The notes below the pieces were generated by a model. It had not been told where the DNA came from. It saw only the letters and a list, made by a program, of their open reading frames with translations, and searched no databases. Of a DNA stretch of 29,337 nt, positions 1-7,819 are shown piece by piece. The stretch comes from an uncultured Oscillospiraceae bacterium. GTDB taxonomy: Bacteria > Bacillota > Clostridia > Oscillospirales > Oscillospiraceae. Made by a program: the position numbers and the translations under genes. The number at the start of each line of letters is the position of its first letter. Position 1 is the first letter of the stretch. The stretch covers positions 1-29,337 of the forward strand of contig CAJUFJ010000047.1 of NCBI GenBank assembly GCA_910585815.1, given 5' to 3'.

Positions 1-663
1 GAGCTGTCCACCATGCCCGAGGACCACATCGGCACCGTGGAGGAGTGGGAGCGCAACCAGGACATCCTCAAGGCCGCCATCACCGCCATGGGCAAGGAGT
101 TTGAGATTGACGAGGGAGACGGCGCTTTCTACGGCCCCAAGCTGGACTTCCATCTGGCCGACTCCCTGGGCCGCACCTGGCAGTGCGGCACCATCCAGCT
201 GGACAGCCAGATGCCCGAGCGCTTTGAGCTGGAGTACACCGGCGAGGACGGCCAGAAGCACCGGCCCGTGATGATCCACCGGGTGGTGCTGGGCTCCATC
301 GAGCGGTTCATCGGCGTCATCACCGAGCACTTCGCCGGGGCCTTCCCCGCCTGGCTGGCCCCCGTCCAGGTGAAGGTGCTGCCCGTCACCGACCGGGCGG
401 AGGATTACGCCAAACAGGTGGCCGCTCAGCTGGACGGCCAGGGCTTCCGGGTTGAGGTGGACGGCCGCAACGAGAAGATCGGCAAGAAGATCCGGGAGGC
501 CACCCTGGAGAAGATTCCCTATATGTTGGTGGTGGGCGACCGGGACATGGAGAACGGTACCGTCTCCGTCCGGCACCGCTCCGGCGAGGACCTAGGTGCT
601 ATGACCCTGGACCAGTTCGCCGCCCTGCTGGGGGACGAGGTTAAGGAAATGACCATCAAGTGA
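1..663 (+). CDS. thrS: Threonyl-tRNA synthetase, C-terminal part (5' end outside window)
   Basis: This class II aminoacyl-tRNA synthetase charges tRNA-Thr with threonine in the cytoplasm. Only the last 220 codons are present and the frame is open from base 1, so the gene continues upstream. The segment FYGPKLDF is followed by the motif 2 neighbourhood (TWQCGTIQLDSQMPERF). Next comes PVMIHRVVLGSIERF, which contains motif 3 and the histidine that is one of the active-site zinc ligands in this family. The final ~100 residues (from about APVQVKVLPV) are the anticodon-binding domain and end at a TGA. The match to ThrS is unambiguous. The downstream gap carries a palindromic repeat whose first hairpin, just after the stop, could also terminate the transcript. 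Confidence 0.97.
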   Translation, partial: ELSTMPEDHIGTVEEWERNQDILKAAITAMGKEFEIDEGDGAFYGPKLDFHLADSLGRTWQCGTIQLDSQMPERFELEYTGEDGQKHRPVMIHRVVLGSIERFIGVITEHFAGAFPAWLAPVQVKVLPVTDRAEDYAKQVAAQLDGQGFRVEVDGRNEKIGKKIREATLEKIPYMLVVGDRDMENGTVSVRHRSGEDLGAMTLDQFAALLGDEVKEMTIK

Positions 664-667
664 GTAT

Positions 668-799
668 AAAAAGCCCCCCTTGTCAAAGGGGGGAGGGCCG
701 GAGGCGGGGGGATTCCGTAAAAAGGCAACACTTACTGTACGCCGGAATCCCCCAGTCATTCGCTTCGCGAATGCCAGCTCCCTTTCGCAAGGGGGCCTT
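668..799. repeat. GC-rich palindromic intergenic element (MITE/REP-like), copy 1
   Basis: The element starts right after thrS and ends before the GNAT ribosome site. Its outer ends are inverted (AAGCCCCCCTT and AAGGGGGCCTT). Inside is a second inverted pair (GGGGGATTCCG and CGGAATCCCCC), and each outer end folds into its own short hairpin. The same plan, including the word CAGTCA followed by a small CGC..GCG palindrome and CAGCTCCCT, recurs at 14119-14239 and at the ends of 14733-15012. It encodes no credible protein. It may double as a transcript terminator or processing site. Confidence 0.75.
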
Positions 800-825
800 G
801 CCGTTTCAACTAAGGAGGTTCTGCT

Positions 826-1707
826 ATGTTCACCGTCCGCCCCTCCGTCCCGGAGGACATCCCCGCCCAGCGGGAGCTGTGGAAGCTGGCCTTCGGGGAC
901 AGCGACCAGTATATCGACAACTTCTACAACACCTACTACCGCCCGGACCGGGTGGTGGTGCTGGAGGAGGACGGAGTGGTCCAGTCCATGACCGCCTGGT
1001 TTGACACCGCCTTTGTCCTCCCCGGACAGGGTGAATACCGGGCGGCCTACCTCTACGCCGTGGCCACCCACCCGGACTGCCGGGGCCGGGGGCTGGCAGG
1101 AAAGCTGCTGTCCGGAGCAGACGAGTATTTCCGCTCGTTGGCTATCCCCGCTGTCACCACCGTGCCGGCGGAGCCCTCCCTCCACAACTTTTTCGGGGCC
1201 AACGGCTTCCGGGAGTGCTTCCGCATCCTGGGCGGCAGCCTGTGGCAGGAGGAGATTCCTCTGCCGCCCCCCAACCTCCTCCGCCCCGCCTCGACCGAGG
1301 AGTACGGCCAGGTGCGGGAGACCCTTCTCCGGGATATCCCCCACATCGCCTACCCGGAGGACGCCCTGACCTATCAGGCGGGGTGCTGCGCCCTGGGGGA
1401 CGGCGGGTTGTTCGTGGGGGACACCCCCGCGGGCCCCGTCTGCCTGTGCACCGAACGGGCGGATGACAAGCTGGTCATCGTCAAGGAGTGCCTGGGGGCA
1501 TCCGGCACGTACCGACACGTTTTCCCGGACCTGCCCCGGATCGCCCCCGCCCGGCGGTGGGAGATACGGGGGCCCCGTTCAGCGGAGTTTTGCGTGGGAG
1601 TCAACGAAAACCTGGGGAAATTCGGGATGCTCAAATGGCTGGACCCGGAGCTGGAAAAGGCCTGGAACTGGTACACTGTGGGCTACCTGGGACTGGCCTT
1701 TGACTGA
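826..1707 (+). CDS. GNAT-family N-acetyltransferase
   Basis: This 293-residue protein belongs to the GCN5-related acetyltransferases, which move an acetyl group from acetyl-CoA to an amine. The acetyl-CoA-binding motif A is clear at residues ~78-95 (AVATHPDCRGRGLAGKLL, with the R-G-R-G-L-A loop), and a beta-bulge/motif B region follows (NFFGANGFRE). The GNAT fold occupies the first ~140 residues. The C-terminal half is longer than a minimal GNAT and recalls two-domain GNAT proteins of the Eis type, but I cannot assign a substrate. The ATG at 826 is preceded by AAGGAGG at a normal distance. The gene is monocistronic, with a repeat upstream and a hairpin terminator downstream. Confidence 0.88.
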   Translation: MFTVRPSVPEDIPAQRELWKLAFGDSDQYIDNFYNTYYRPDRVVVLEEDGVVQSMTAWFDTAFVLPGQGEYRAAYLYAVATHPDCRGRGLAGKLLSGADEYFRSLAIPAVTTVPAEPSLHNFFGANGFRECFRILGGSLWQEEIPLPPPNLLRPASTEEYGQVRETLLRDIPHIAYPEDALTYQAGCCALGDGGLFVGDTPAGPVCLCTERADDKLVIVKECLGASGTYRHVFPDLPRIAPARRWEIRGPRSAEFCVGVNENLGKFGMLKWLDPELEKAWNWYTVGYLGLAFD

Positions 1708-1722
1708 CTTCTTACATATTGA

Positions 1723-1766
1723 ACAAAAACAGCTGTTTCTTTTTGTGGAAAGGGCTGTTTTTTGTG
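1723..1766 (+). terminator. Intrinsic terminator after the GNAT gene
   Basis: The arms ACAAAAACAGC and GCTGTTTTTTGT pair almost perfectly around a ~20-nt loop, 16 nt after the GNAT stop codon. The 3' arm contains the U tract. Confidence 0.7.
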
Positions 1767-1821
1767 TCTCCCGCTGGGCACTACAATCATTTAGTTGTGG
1801 GGACCCCCATAAAATCCATGC

Positions 1822-1849
1822 TTTACTCCTTCCAATTTTATGCTATACT
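1822..1849 (+). promoter_or_regulatory. Predicted sigma-70-type promoter of gdhA
   Basis: An extended -10 (TGC TATACT, hexamer at 1844-1849) lies 16 bp after a weak -35 (TTTACT, 1822-1827). It would give a leader of about 105 nt before the gdhA ATG. It lies directly downstream of the GNAT terminator, as expected for an independent transcript. Confidence 0.65.
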
Positions 1850-1961
1850 ATACATATCGTAGCAAAGCGGAGCCTTTTCTATGGGCGTTTTCTCCAATCC
1901 TGCCCAAAAACGAAGGAGTTCCGTCAAAACCACCGGATATATTTATAGGAGGAATGCTGTT

Positions 1962-3314
1962 ATGAACCAGTACATCGAGAGAGTCCTGAACGCCACCAAG
2001 GCCAAGAACGCCAACGAGCCCGAGTTCCTGCAGACTGTGGAGGAGGTCCTCTCCTCTCTGGAGCCCGTGATCAACGCCCACCCCGAGTATGAGAAGGCCG
2101 CCCTGCTGGAGCGGATGGTGGAGCCCGAGCGGGTCATCGAGTTCCGCGTGACCTGGGAGGACGACAACCACGTGTGGCAGGTCAACCGCGGCTACCGTGT
2201 GCAGTACAACGGCGCCCTGGGCCCCTACAAGGGCGGCATCCGCTTCGACCCCTCCGTCAACCTGTCCATCATCAAGTTCCTGGGCTTCGAGCAGGTGTTT
2301 AAGGACGCCATGACCGGCCTGCCCATCGGCGGCGCCAAGGGCGGCTCTGACTTCGACCCCCGCGGCAAGAGCGACGCTGAGGTGATGCGCTTCTGCCAGG
2401 CCTTCATCACCGAGCTGTACCGCCACATCGGCCAGGACATCGACTGCCCCGCCGGCGACCTGGGCTGCGGCGGCCGTGAGATCGGCTATATGTACGGCCA
2501 GTACCGCCGCATCGTGGGCGCCTCCGAGTTCGGCGCTCTGTCCGGCAAGGCCGTGTCCACCGGCGGCTCCCTGATGCGTCCCGAGGCCACCGGCTACGGC
2601 GCTGTGTACTATCTGGTCGAGGCCCTGAAGCACGACGGCGAGGACATCAAGGGCAAGCGGATTGCCATGTCCGGCTACGGCAACGTGGGCTGGGGCATCA
2701 TGAAGAAGGCCGCTGAGCTGGGCGCCAAGGTCACCTACTTCGCCGGTCCCGACGGCTACATCCACGATCCCGACGGTGTGGACACCGAGGAGAAGCTGAA
2801 CTACATCCTGGAGATGCGCGCCAAGGATCCCATGCACTGCGCCTCCTATGCCGAGAAGTTCGGCTGCGAGTTCGTGGCCGGCGAGAAGTGCTGGGGTGTG
2901 AAGGACGTGGACATCTACATGCCCGCCGCCACCCAGAACGACGTGAACATGGACTGGGCCGAGAAGATCGCTGCCTCCGGCGTGAAGTACTACATCGAGG
3001 TTGCCAACATGCCCACCACCAACGACGCCCTGGAGTTCCTGAAGAAGCAGGCTCACATGGTGGTCGCCCCCTCCAAGGCCGTCAACGCCGGCGGCGTGTC
3101 CGTCTCCGAGCTGGAGATGGCCCAGAACGCCGAGCGCCTGTACTGGACCGCCGAGGAGGTGGATGAGAAGCTGAAGGGCATCATGAAGAACATCTACCAC
3201 TCCTCCGTGGAAGTGGCCGAGCGCTATGGCCTGGGCTACGACCTGGTGGCCGGCGCCAACATCGTGGGCTTCCAGAAGGTGGCCGACGCTATGATGGCTC
3301 AGGGTATCTTCTAA
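1962..3314 (+). CDS. gdhA: NADP-type glutamate dehydrogenase
   Basis: This enzyme makes glutamate from 2-oxoglutarate and ammonium (reversibly), the central nitrogen-assimilation reaction; the family forms hexamers. The 450-residue length matches the ~445-450 residues of bacterial small-subunit GDH. Substrate-binding lysines are visible in GPYKGGIRF (K90) and in PIGGAKGGSDFDPRG (K126). The family segment PAGDLGCGGREIGY contains the conserved aspartate, near residue 166. The nucleotide fold begins at IAMSGYGNVGWG (~235-246). I chose the ATG at 1962 because TAGGAGG sits just before it. The frame stays open to an in-frame ATG at 1881, which would add 27 residues, but that start has a poor ribosome site. 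Codons are strongly biased to C-ending choices, consistent with high expression. Strong promoter and terminator bracket it as a single-gene unit. Confidence 0.97.
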   Translation: MNQYIERVLNATKAKNANEPEFLQTVEEVLSSLEPVINAHPEYEKAALLERMVEPERVIEFRVTWEDDNHVWQVNRGYRVQYNGALGPYKGGIRFDPSVNLSIIKFLGFEQVFKDAMTGLPIGGAKGGSDFDPRGKSDAEVMRFCQAFITELYRHIGQDIDCPAGDLGCGGREIGYMYGQYRRIVGASEFGALSGKAVSTGGSLMRPEATGYGAVYYLVEALKHDGEDIKGKRIAMSGYGNVGWGIMKKAAELGAKVTYFAGPDGYIHDPDGVDTEEKLNYILEMRAKDPMHCASYAEKFGCEFVAGEKCWGVKDVDIYMPAATQNDVNMDWAEKIAASGVKYYIEVANMPTTNDALEFLKKQAHMVVAPSKAVNAGGVSVSELEMAQNAERLYWTAEEVDEKLKGIMKNIYHSSVEVAERYGLGYDLVAGANIVGFQKVADAMMAQGIF

Positions 3315-3351
3315 GAAGACCGTTCCGGACTCTCTCAAACAGACAAAAAGG

Positions 3352-3392
3352 TCCGGGCGTCCCCCAAAGGGACGCCCGGGCTTTACTTTTTT
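3352..3392 (+). terminator. Intrinsic terminator of gdhA
   Basis: A perfect 11-bp stem (CCGGGCGTCCC / GGGACGCCCGG, 3353-3363 and 3369-3379) with a 5-nt loop is followed by GCTTTACTTTTTT. Confidence 0.92.
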
Positions 3393-3410
3393 CCCGGAAT
3401 CTATTATAAT
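3382..3410 (+). promoter_or_regulatory. Predicted promoter of the lipoprotein operon
   Basis: TTTACT (3382-3387), a 17-bp spacer and TATAAT (3405-3410). The -35 is embedded in the U tract of the gdhA terminator. Transcription would start about 55 nt before the ATG at 3472. Confidence 0.7.
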
Positions 3411-3471
3411 AGAAGCAATGCGACAGAAATATACAAAAATTACCACATAATACATAAAAGGAGCCATCACC

Positions 3472-4830
3472 ATGCCTCACAAGCTTTTCCGGCTGGGCGC
3501 TCTGCTCACCGCCCTGGCCCTGGCCCTCACCGCCTGCGCCCCCGGCGCTTCCAGCTCCGGCAGCGCCTCCTCCTCCCAGAGCACCCTCGTGGACGCCAGC
3601 TCCATGGTCATGCAGGACGCCGTTCCCACCATCGAGTCCGAGCCCGAACCGGAGCCCATGCCCGTCCTCACCCAGGAGGATATCGACGCGGCCCTGGCCC
3701 AGGTGATGGAGAACTACTCGGCCGCCGGCGTGACGGTGGCCACCGTGGAGCGCGGCCTGGTCAGCCAGGCCGGCGCCTGGGGCTGGGCGGTAAAAAATGA
3801 GCGTGAGATGACCCCCGACACCAAGATCCGCATTGCCTCCATCAGCAAGGTAGTTATCGCCATGTGCGCCATGGCCATGGCTGAAGACGGCCTCATCGAC
3901 CTGGACGCCCCCATATCCGACTACTGGGGCAATGGGACGACAAACCCCTACGTCAAAACTCCGCCCACTGCCCGCACCTTTATGACCCACACCTCCTCCA
4001 TCAAAAATCTGGACACCACCCGGGGGCTGTCCAAGCTGAAGGGCATCCTTCAGAGCAAGTCCTCCTGGCGCTCCGTGGAGCCGGGGAACCGGGGCGGCTG
4101 GTCCTACAGCAACTTCGGCATGTGCATCCTGGGCACCACCCTGGAGCTGGCCGCCGACCAGCTGCTGGATGACTACCTCCAAGCCCGGCTGCTGGAGCCC
4201 ATTGGGGCCAAGGCGTCTTTCTGCGGGGGCAAGATGGACGTGAATGAAGTGGCCACCCTCTACAGCGGCGGCAGCATCGGCCGCTCCGCCGCCGAACACG
4301 CCGGTCAGTCCATCCCCACCCAGATTGGCCAGACCGCCTCCTACTTCCCCGGGGGCTACACCACCAGCGCCGTGGATATGGCCAAGCTGGTAGCCGTGCT
4401 GGTGAACGACGGGGTGTATAAGCAGCCCATTTACAGCTACACCGAGGTCAAGGACGTGGAGAATGGGACGGAGTTGATGGTGGCCGAGCCCATGCCCGGC
4501 AAATTCAAGGAGACCCGCCTGCTCACCGAGGAGTCGGTAGCCGATATGGAGACCCCCCGCTTTACCGTGGAGCTGGCGGACTACTCCTCCTTTGAGCAGT
4601 GTCTCATTCTCCGCCGGCAGGAGAACGTGCTGGACCAGGACGTTCTCTACTACCACACCGGCAGCGCCTACGGGGTCTACTCCCTGATGACCTACAACCC
4701 GGAGACCCAAAACGGCATTGTGGTCATTTCCACCGGGGCCCGGCGGAACATGAATGAGAAGGGCATGTACGCCCTGTGCTACGACCTGATGGAGATACTT
4801 TACGCGAAAATGGAGGAACAGCCGGTATGA
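3472..4830 (+). CDS. Lipid-anchored serine hydrolase, beta-lactamase/PBP-like fold
   Basis: This 452-residue extracytoplasmic protein has a lipoprotein signal: basic start, hydrophobic run, then lipobox LTAC with Cys22. A Ser/Ala/Gly-rich and Glu-Pro-rich linker (SEPEPEPMP) runs to about residue 65. The catalytic domain shows all three motifs of the class C beta-lactamase/DD-peptidase family: SISK (nucleophile Ser123, Lys126), YSN (Tyr212-Asn214) and HTG (395-397). The family includes D,D-peptidases, esterases and D-amino-acid amidases as well as beta-lactamases. The substrate cannot be read from sequence, and a cell-wall peptide role is an inference. The ATG follows AAAGGAG. Its stop codon overlaps the next start (ATGA), so the two are translationally coupled. 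Confidence 0.9.
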   Translation: MPHKLFRLGALLTALALALTACAPGASSSGSASSSQSTLVDASSMVMQDAVPTIESEPEPEPMPVLTQEDIDAALAQVMENYSAAGVTVATVERGLVSQAGAWGWAVKNEREMTPDTKIRIASISKVVIAMCAMAMAEDGLIDLDAPISDYWGNGTTNPYVKTPPTARTFMTHTSSIKNLDTTRGLSKLKGILQSKSSWRSVEPGNRGGWSYSNFGMCILGTTLELAADQLLDDYLQARLLEPIGAKASFCGGKMDVNEVATLYSGGSIGRSAAEHAGQSIPTQIGQTASYFPGGYTTSAVDMAKLVAVLVNDGVYKQPIYSYTEVKDVENGTELMVAEPMPGKFKETRLLTEESVADMETPRFTVELADYSSFEQCLILRRQENVLDQDVLYYHTGSAYGVYSLMTYNPETQNGIVVISTGARRNMNEKGMYALCYDLMEILYAKMEEQPV

Positions 4831-6101
4831 GACGCTTTCTTGCCCTTGCCCTGAGCCTGATTCTGGTTTCGGGCTGCGCCCCGGCCCAGCCGGTGGACGC
4901 CGACCTCTCCCAGCCCCCAACCCAGTCCCAGCAGCAGCCCGACCCGCCCCCGCCTCCGGAACCGGAGCCTGAGCCCGAACCGGAGCCCATTGTCTCCCAC
5001 CTGATGGTGGGCGGGGACATTATGAGCCACATGCCCCTCACCAACGACTGCTATGTGAAGGAGACCGACTCCTACGACTACACCCACGTCCTCCGGGACG
5101 CGGCGGAGCAGCTGGCCCTGGCCGACTTCGCCGTGGGCAATCTGGAGACCACCCTGGCCGGCGGGCCGGAGTACTCGGGCTACCCCCGCTTCAACTCCCC
5201 CGACGAGCTGGCCTACAACATCAAGGACGCCGGCTTTGACCTGCTGTGCACCACCAACAACCACTGCCTGGACAAGGGCATCGACGGCCTGAACCGGACG
5301 CTGGACGTGCTGGACGAGGCAGGCCTGCCCCACGTGGGCACCTACCGCTCCCAGGAGGAGCGGGACGCAGACCGGGGCATCTATGTGGCCGATGTAGGGG
5401 GCATCTCGGTGGCCTTCCTGGCCTATACCTACGGCCTTAACGGCCACCGCCTGCCCGACAGCAAGCCCTACGCCGCCAGTATCTTCAACACCGATTACTA
5501 CACCAGCGTGTCCAACCCCGACTACGGGCTGATTGAGGCCGACATGGCCGCCGCCCGGGCGCTGGACACCGACCTGATCGCCGTAATCACCCACTGGGGC
5601 TGGGAGTACCACACCAAGCAGAACGGCCATCAGGAGAAGCTGGCCCAGTTCCTGGTGGAGCAGGGGGCCGACCTGGTGCTGGGGGGACACCCCCATGTCC
5701 TCCAGCCCTACGACACCATTACCGTCACCGGCGAGGACGGCACACAGCGGGAGGGGTTTGTGATCTACTCCCTGGGCAACTTCATTTCCAACCAGAACTT
5801 TGACGACCGCAGCAAGGACCTGGCCACCAAGACCACCGTAATCCTGGACCTTGAGCTGACAAAGGACCCGGAGGGCAACACCGCCCTCACCGACGTGCGG
5901 TACACCCCCTATTACATGGTCCACCGGAACAACAAGCCGGCGGGGGAGCGCCGGCACCTGGTGAATGTCCACCAGGCCATGGCCAACTACGAGGCCGGCG
6001 GGGAGACCATCATCGACAAAAATTCCTACAAGCAGCTCCAGCTGGCCCTGGACCTGTGCCACGAGGTACTGGGGGCCGAGGGGGACAAGGCCTCAGAATA
6101 A
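4827..6101 (+). CDS. CapA-family lipoprotein (PGA_cap metallophosphatase-like fold)
   Basis: The ATG at 4827 overlaps the preceding stop and follows GGAGG inside the upstream gene. An upstream in-frame start at 4776 would destroy the signal peptide, so I rejected it. The 424-residue product has a lipobox VSGC (Cys17), a Pro/Glu-rich linker (about 30-60) and a CapA/PGA_cap domain. The domain is marked by VGGDIMSH, ADFAVGNLETTLAG, NNHCLDKG, THWGWEY and GADLVLGGHPHVLQP, the His/Asp-rich pattern of the calcineurin-like metal site. Related proteins act in poly-gamma-glutamate capsule synthesis, but no capB/capC neighbours exist here, so capsule function is uncertain. Coupling to the serine hydrolase suggests both act at the cell surface, perhaps on the same peptide polymer. 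Confidence 0.9.
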   Translation: MRRFLALALSLILVSGCAPAQPVDADLSQPPTQSQQQPDPPPPPEPEPEPEPEPIVSHLMVGGDIMSHMPLTNDCYVKETDSYDYTHVLRDAAEQLALADFAVGNLETTLAGGPEYSGYPRFNSPDELAYNIKDAGFDLLCTTNNHCLDKGIDGLNRTLDVLDEAGLPHVGTYRSQEERDADRGIYVADVGGISVAFLAYTYGLNGHRLPDSKPYAASIFNTDYYTSVSNPDYGLIEADMAAARALDTDLIAVITHWGWEYHTKQNGHQEKLAQFLVEQGADLVLGGHPHVLQPYDTITVTGEDGTQREGFVIYSLGNFISNQNFDDRSKDLATKTTVILDLELTKDPEGNTALTDVRYTPYYMVHRNNKPAGERRHLVNVHQAMANYEAGGETIIDKNSYKQLQLALDLCHEVLGAEGDKASE

Positions 6102-6107
6102 AACCGA

Positions 6108-6141
6108 AACCGCCCGCCTTGTATGAGGCGGGCGGCTTTTT
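6108..6141. terminator. Terminator between convergent capA-like and MATE genes
   Basis: A perfect 10-bp stem, CCGCCCGCCT / AGGCGGGCGG (6110-6119 and 6126-6135), is followed by CTTTTT on the plus strand. The opposite strand also reads into a T-rich tail, so it may serve both genes. Confidence 0.9.
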
Positions 6142-6142
6142 C

Positions 6143-7501
6143 TCACTCCGGCAGCAGGGTTTTCCGCTTGCGGAGAAACAGGGTCAGGGTGGTGGCGGAG
6201 GCCAGGATGTCGGCCACCGGCTCGGCCACGTAGATGCCCATGACATTCCGGGTGACCAGGGGCAGAATGATGGCCAGGGGCACCAGCAGGATTACTTTCC
6301 GCAGCAGGGCCAGGAACAGGCTGGTTTTGGCCTGACCCATAGCCATGAAGGCGGACTGACAGGCGATCTGCGCCCCGAAGGCCCAGATGCCGCCGAAAAA
6401 GATGGGCATGACCCGTCCCACCAGCTCCACCAGCTCCCGGTCGTCGTTAAAGATAAGCGCCAGGGGCCTGGGGAAAACAGTCACCACCAGAAAAGCGGTA
6501 ACGGTCACAGTCAAGGTGGTGCGCAGCAGCAGGCGGAAGACCTGCCGCACCCGCTGGTAGTTCTTGGCCCCGAAGTTGTAGCTCATAATGGGCTGCACCC
6601 CCTGGGTAATCCCCTGGACGGGCATGACCACCATCTGCATCACGCTCTGCATCACGGTAATGGTGCCCACATACAGGTCGCCGCCGTAGTGCTGCAAGCC
6701 GGAGTTGAGCACCACCGTCACCAGGCTCTCGGTGGACTGCATGATGAAGGGGGCGATGCCCAGGGCGGCGATGCTGCCGATCACCTTGGGGGCCAGCCCC
6801 ATGTTTTTCCGCCGGATGCGCAAGCCCGACCTCCCGGAGCACAGGAAGCCCACCACCCAGCAGGCGCTCACCCCCTGGGAGATAATGGTGGCCAAGGCCG
6901 CCCCTTTTACCCCCATCTGGAAGCCGAAGATAAACACTGGGTCCAGCAGGATGTTCAGCACCGCCCCGATGAGCACCGAGCACATGGCCACCAGGGCCCG
7001 GCCCTGGGCGGTGATGTAGGCGTTAAGGCCCAGGGCCAGCTGGACAAAGACGGTGCCCATCAGGTAGATGGAGATATAGTCCAGGGCATAGCCGATGGTG
7101 TCCTCCGAGGCGCCGAAGGCCATGAGCAGGGGCTCCTTGACGATGGAGAACAGGGTGGTGAGGACGGCGGCCAGGCAGAGCAGCAGGGTGGCGGAGTTTC
7201 CCAAAATCTCCTCCGCCCCCTCCCGGTCCCCCGCCCCCAGGTGGATGGAGGCCAGAGGGGCTCCCCCCATGCCGGCAAAGGCGGTAAAGGCCGAAATCAG
7301 CATCAGGATGGGGAAGGTGACCCCCAGGCCGGTGAGGGCGGCGCGGCCCACCTCCGGAATGTGGCCGATGTAAATGCGGTCCACAATGTTGTAAAGCATG
7401 TTGATAAGCTGGGCCGCCACGGCGGGCAGGGCCAGCTTGAACATCAACGGGCCGACAGGGGCACTGGCCAGCGCCGCCTCGCTTCTGTGGGACTGGGACA
7501 A
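6143..7501 (-). CDS. MATE-family multidrug/cation exporter
   Basis: This integral membrane antiporter belongs to the multidrug and toxic compound extrusion family, which uses a Na+ or H+ gradient to export organic cations. The ~452 residues contain about 12 hydrophobic segments in two repeated halves. Typical family stretches are visible: LALPAVAAQLINMLYNIVDR near the N terminus, QGVQPIMSYNFGAKNYQR in the middle, and AFMAMGQAKTSL in the second half. It resembles the MepA-like bacterial branch. I place the start at the TTG at 7501 because GGAGGAG lies six bases upstream; a TTG at 7516 in the same frame has no ribosome site. A conserved family sequence begins ~20 residues later, so either start keeps all helices. 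Substrate unknown. Confidence 0.92.
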   Translation of the reverse strand: MSQSHRSEAALASAPVGPLMFKLALPAVAAQLINMLYNIVDRIYIGHIPEVGRAALTGLGVTFPILMLISAFTAFAGMGGAPLASIHLGAGDREGAEEILGNSATLLLCLAAVLTTLFSIVKEPLLMAFGASEDTIGYALDYISIYLMGTVFVQLALGLNAYITAQGRALVAMCSVLIGAVLNILLDPVFIFGFQMGVKGAALATIISQGVSACWVVGFLCSGRSGLRIRRKNMGLAPKVIGSIAALGIAPFIMQSTESLVTVVLNSGLQHYGGDLYVGTITVMQSVMQMVVMPVQGITQGVQPIMSYNFGAKNYQRVRQVFRLLLRTTLTVTVTAFLVVTVFPRPLALIFNDDRELVELVGRVMPIFFGGIWAFGAQIACQSAFMAMGQAKTSLFLALLRKVILLVPLAIILPLVTRNVMGIYVAEPVADILASATTLTLFLRKRKTLLPE

Positions 7502-7576
7502 ACCGCTCTCCTCCAATCAATTCTGCGCTCCCCACCCCCGGGCAGGAAACGCGGCCGTTTTTTGACGTTAGAGGGC

Positions 7577-7605
7577 AGTATACCACAATTTCGGCAAAAA
7601 TGGAA
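7577..7605 (-). promoter_or_regulatory. Predicted promoter of the MATE gene
   Basis: On the minus strand an extended -10 TGG TATACT (hexamer 7582-7577) is clear. The -35 at 17 bp spacing (TTCCAT) is poor, so recognition would rely on the extended -10. The leader would be about 70 nt. Confidence 0.5.
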
Positions 7606-7677
7606 GGGTGAAAATCACCGGAGACATACCCGTCGCATCAATTTGGAAGCCCGCTGGAAATACCGACCGGTGCGCTA

Positions 7678-7784
7678 TGTAGGGCAGGGGTTCTACCCCT
7701 GCCTATCCCCGCAAGGGGATAAAACGGAAGCGGAATGAGGCAAGATCGGTTAAGGGCAGGCAAGGGCAGAGCCCTTGCCCTACA
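7678..7784. repeat. 107-bp element with terminal inverted repeats
   Basis: The ends TGTAGGGCAGGGG and CCCTTGCCCTACA are inverted copies with one mismatch in 13. Inside are a hairpin (GGCAGGGG/CCCCTGCC) near the left end and another (CAAGGGC/GCCCTTG) at the right end. The ~300-bp gap between the MATE and regulator genes holds this element, the MATE promoter, and no open frame I would support. It looks like a non-coding MITE/REP type repeat distinct from the 668-799 family. Confidence 0.6.
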
Positions 7785-7819
7785 TTCGACAGTCTCCCCA
7801 AATTAATAAGACAGGCACG

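Noticed and set aside
1848..3473. Long minus-strand open frame (541 codons) over gdhA
   Set aside because: It mirrors gdhA codon structure (Val/Leu/Gly/His-rich, no domains) and has no ribosome site. It is an artefact of GC-rich codon bias. The same applies to long antisense frames at 3289-4920, 4800-6062, 18357-19439 and 20183-21949.
6056..7738. 560-codon plus-strand frame over the MATE gene
   Set aside because: Gln/Gly/His-rich shadow of MATE on the opposite strand. It runs through a terminator and a promoter.
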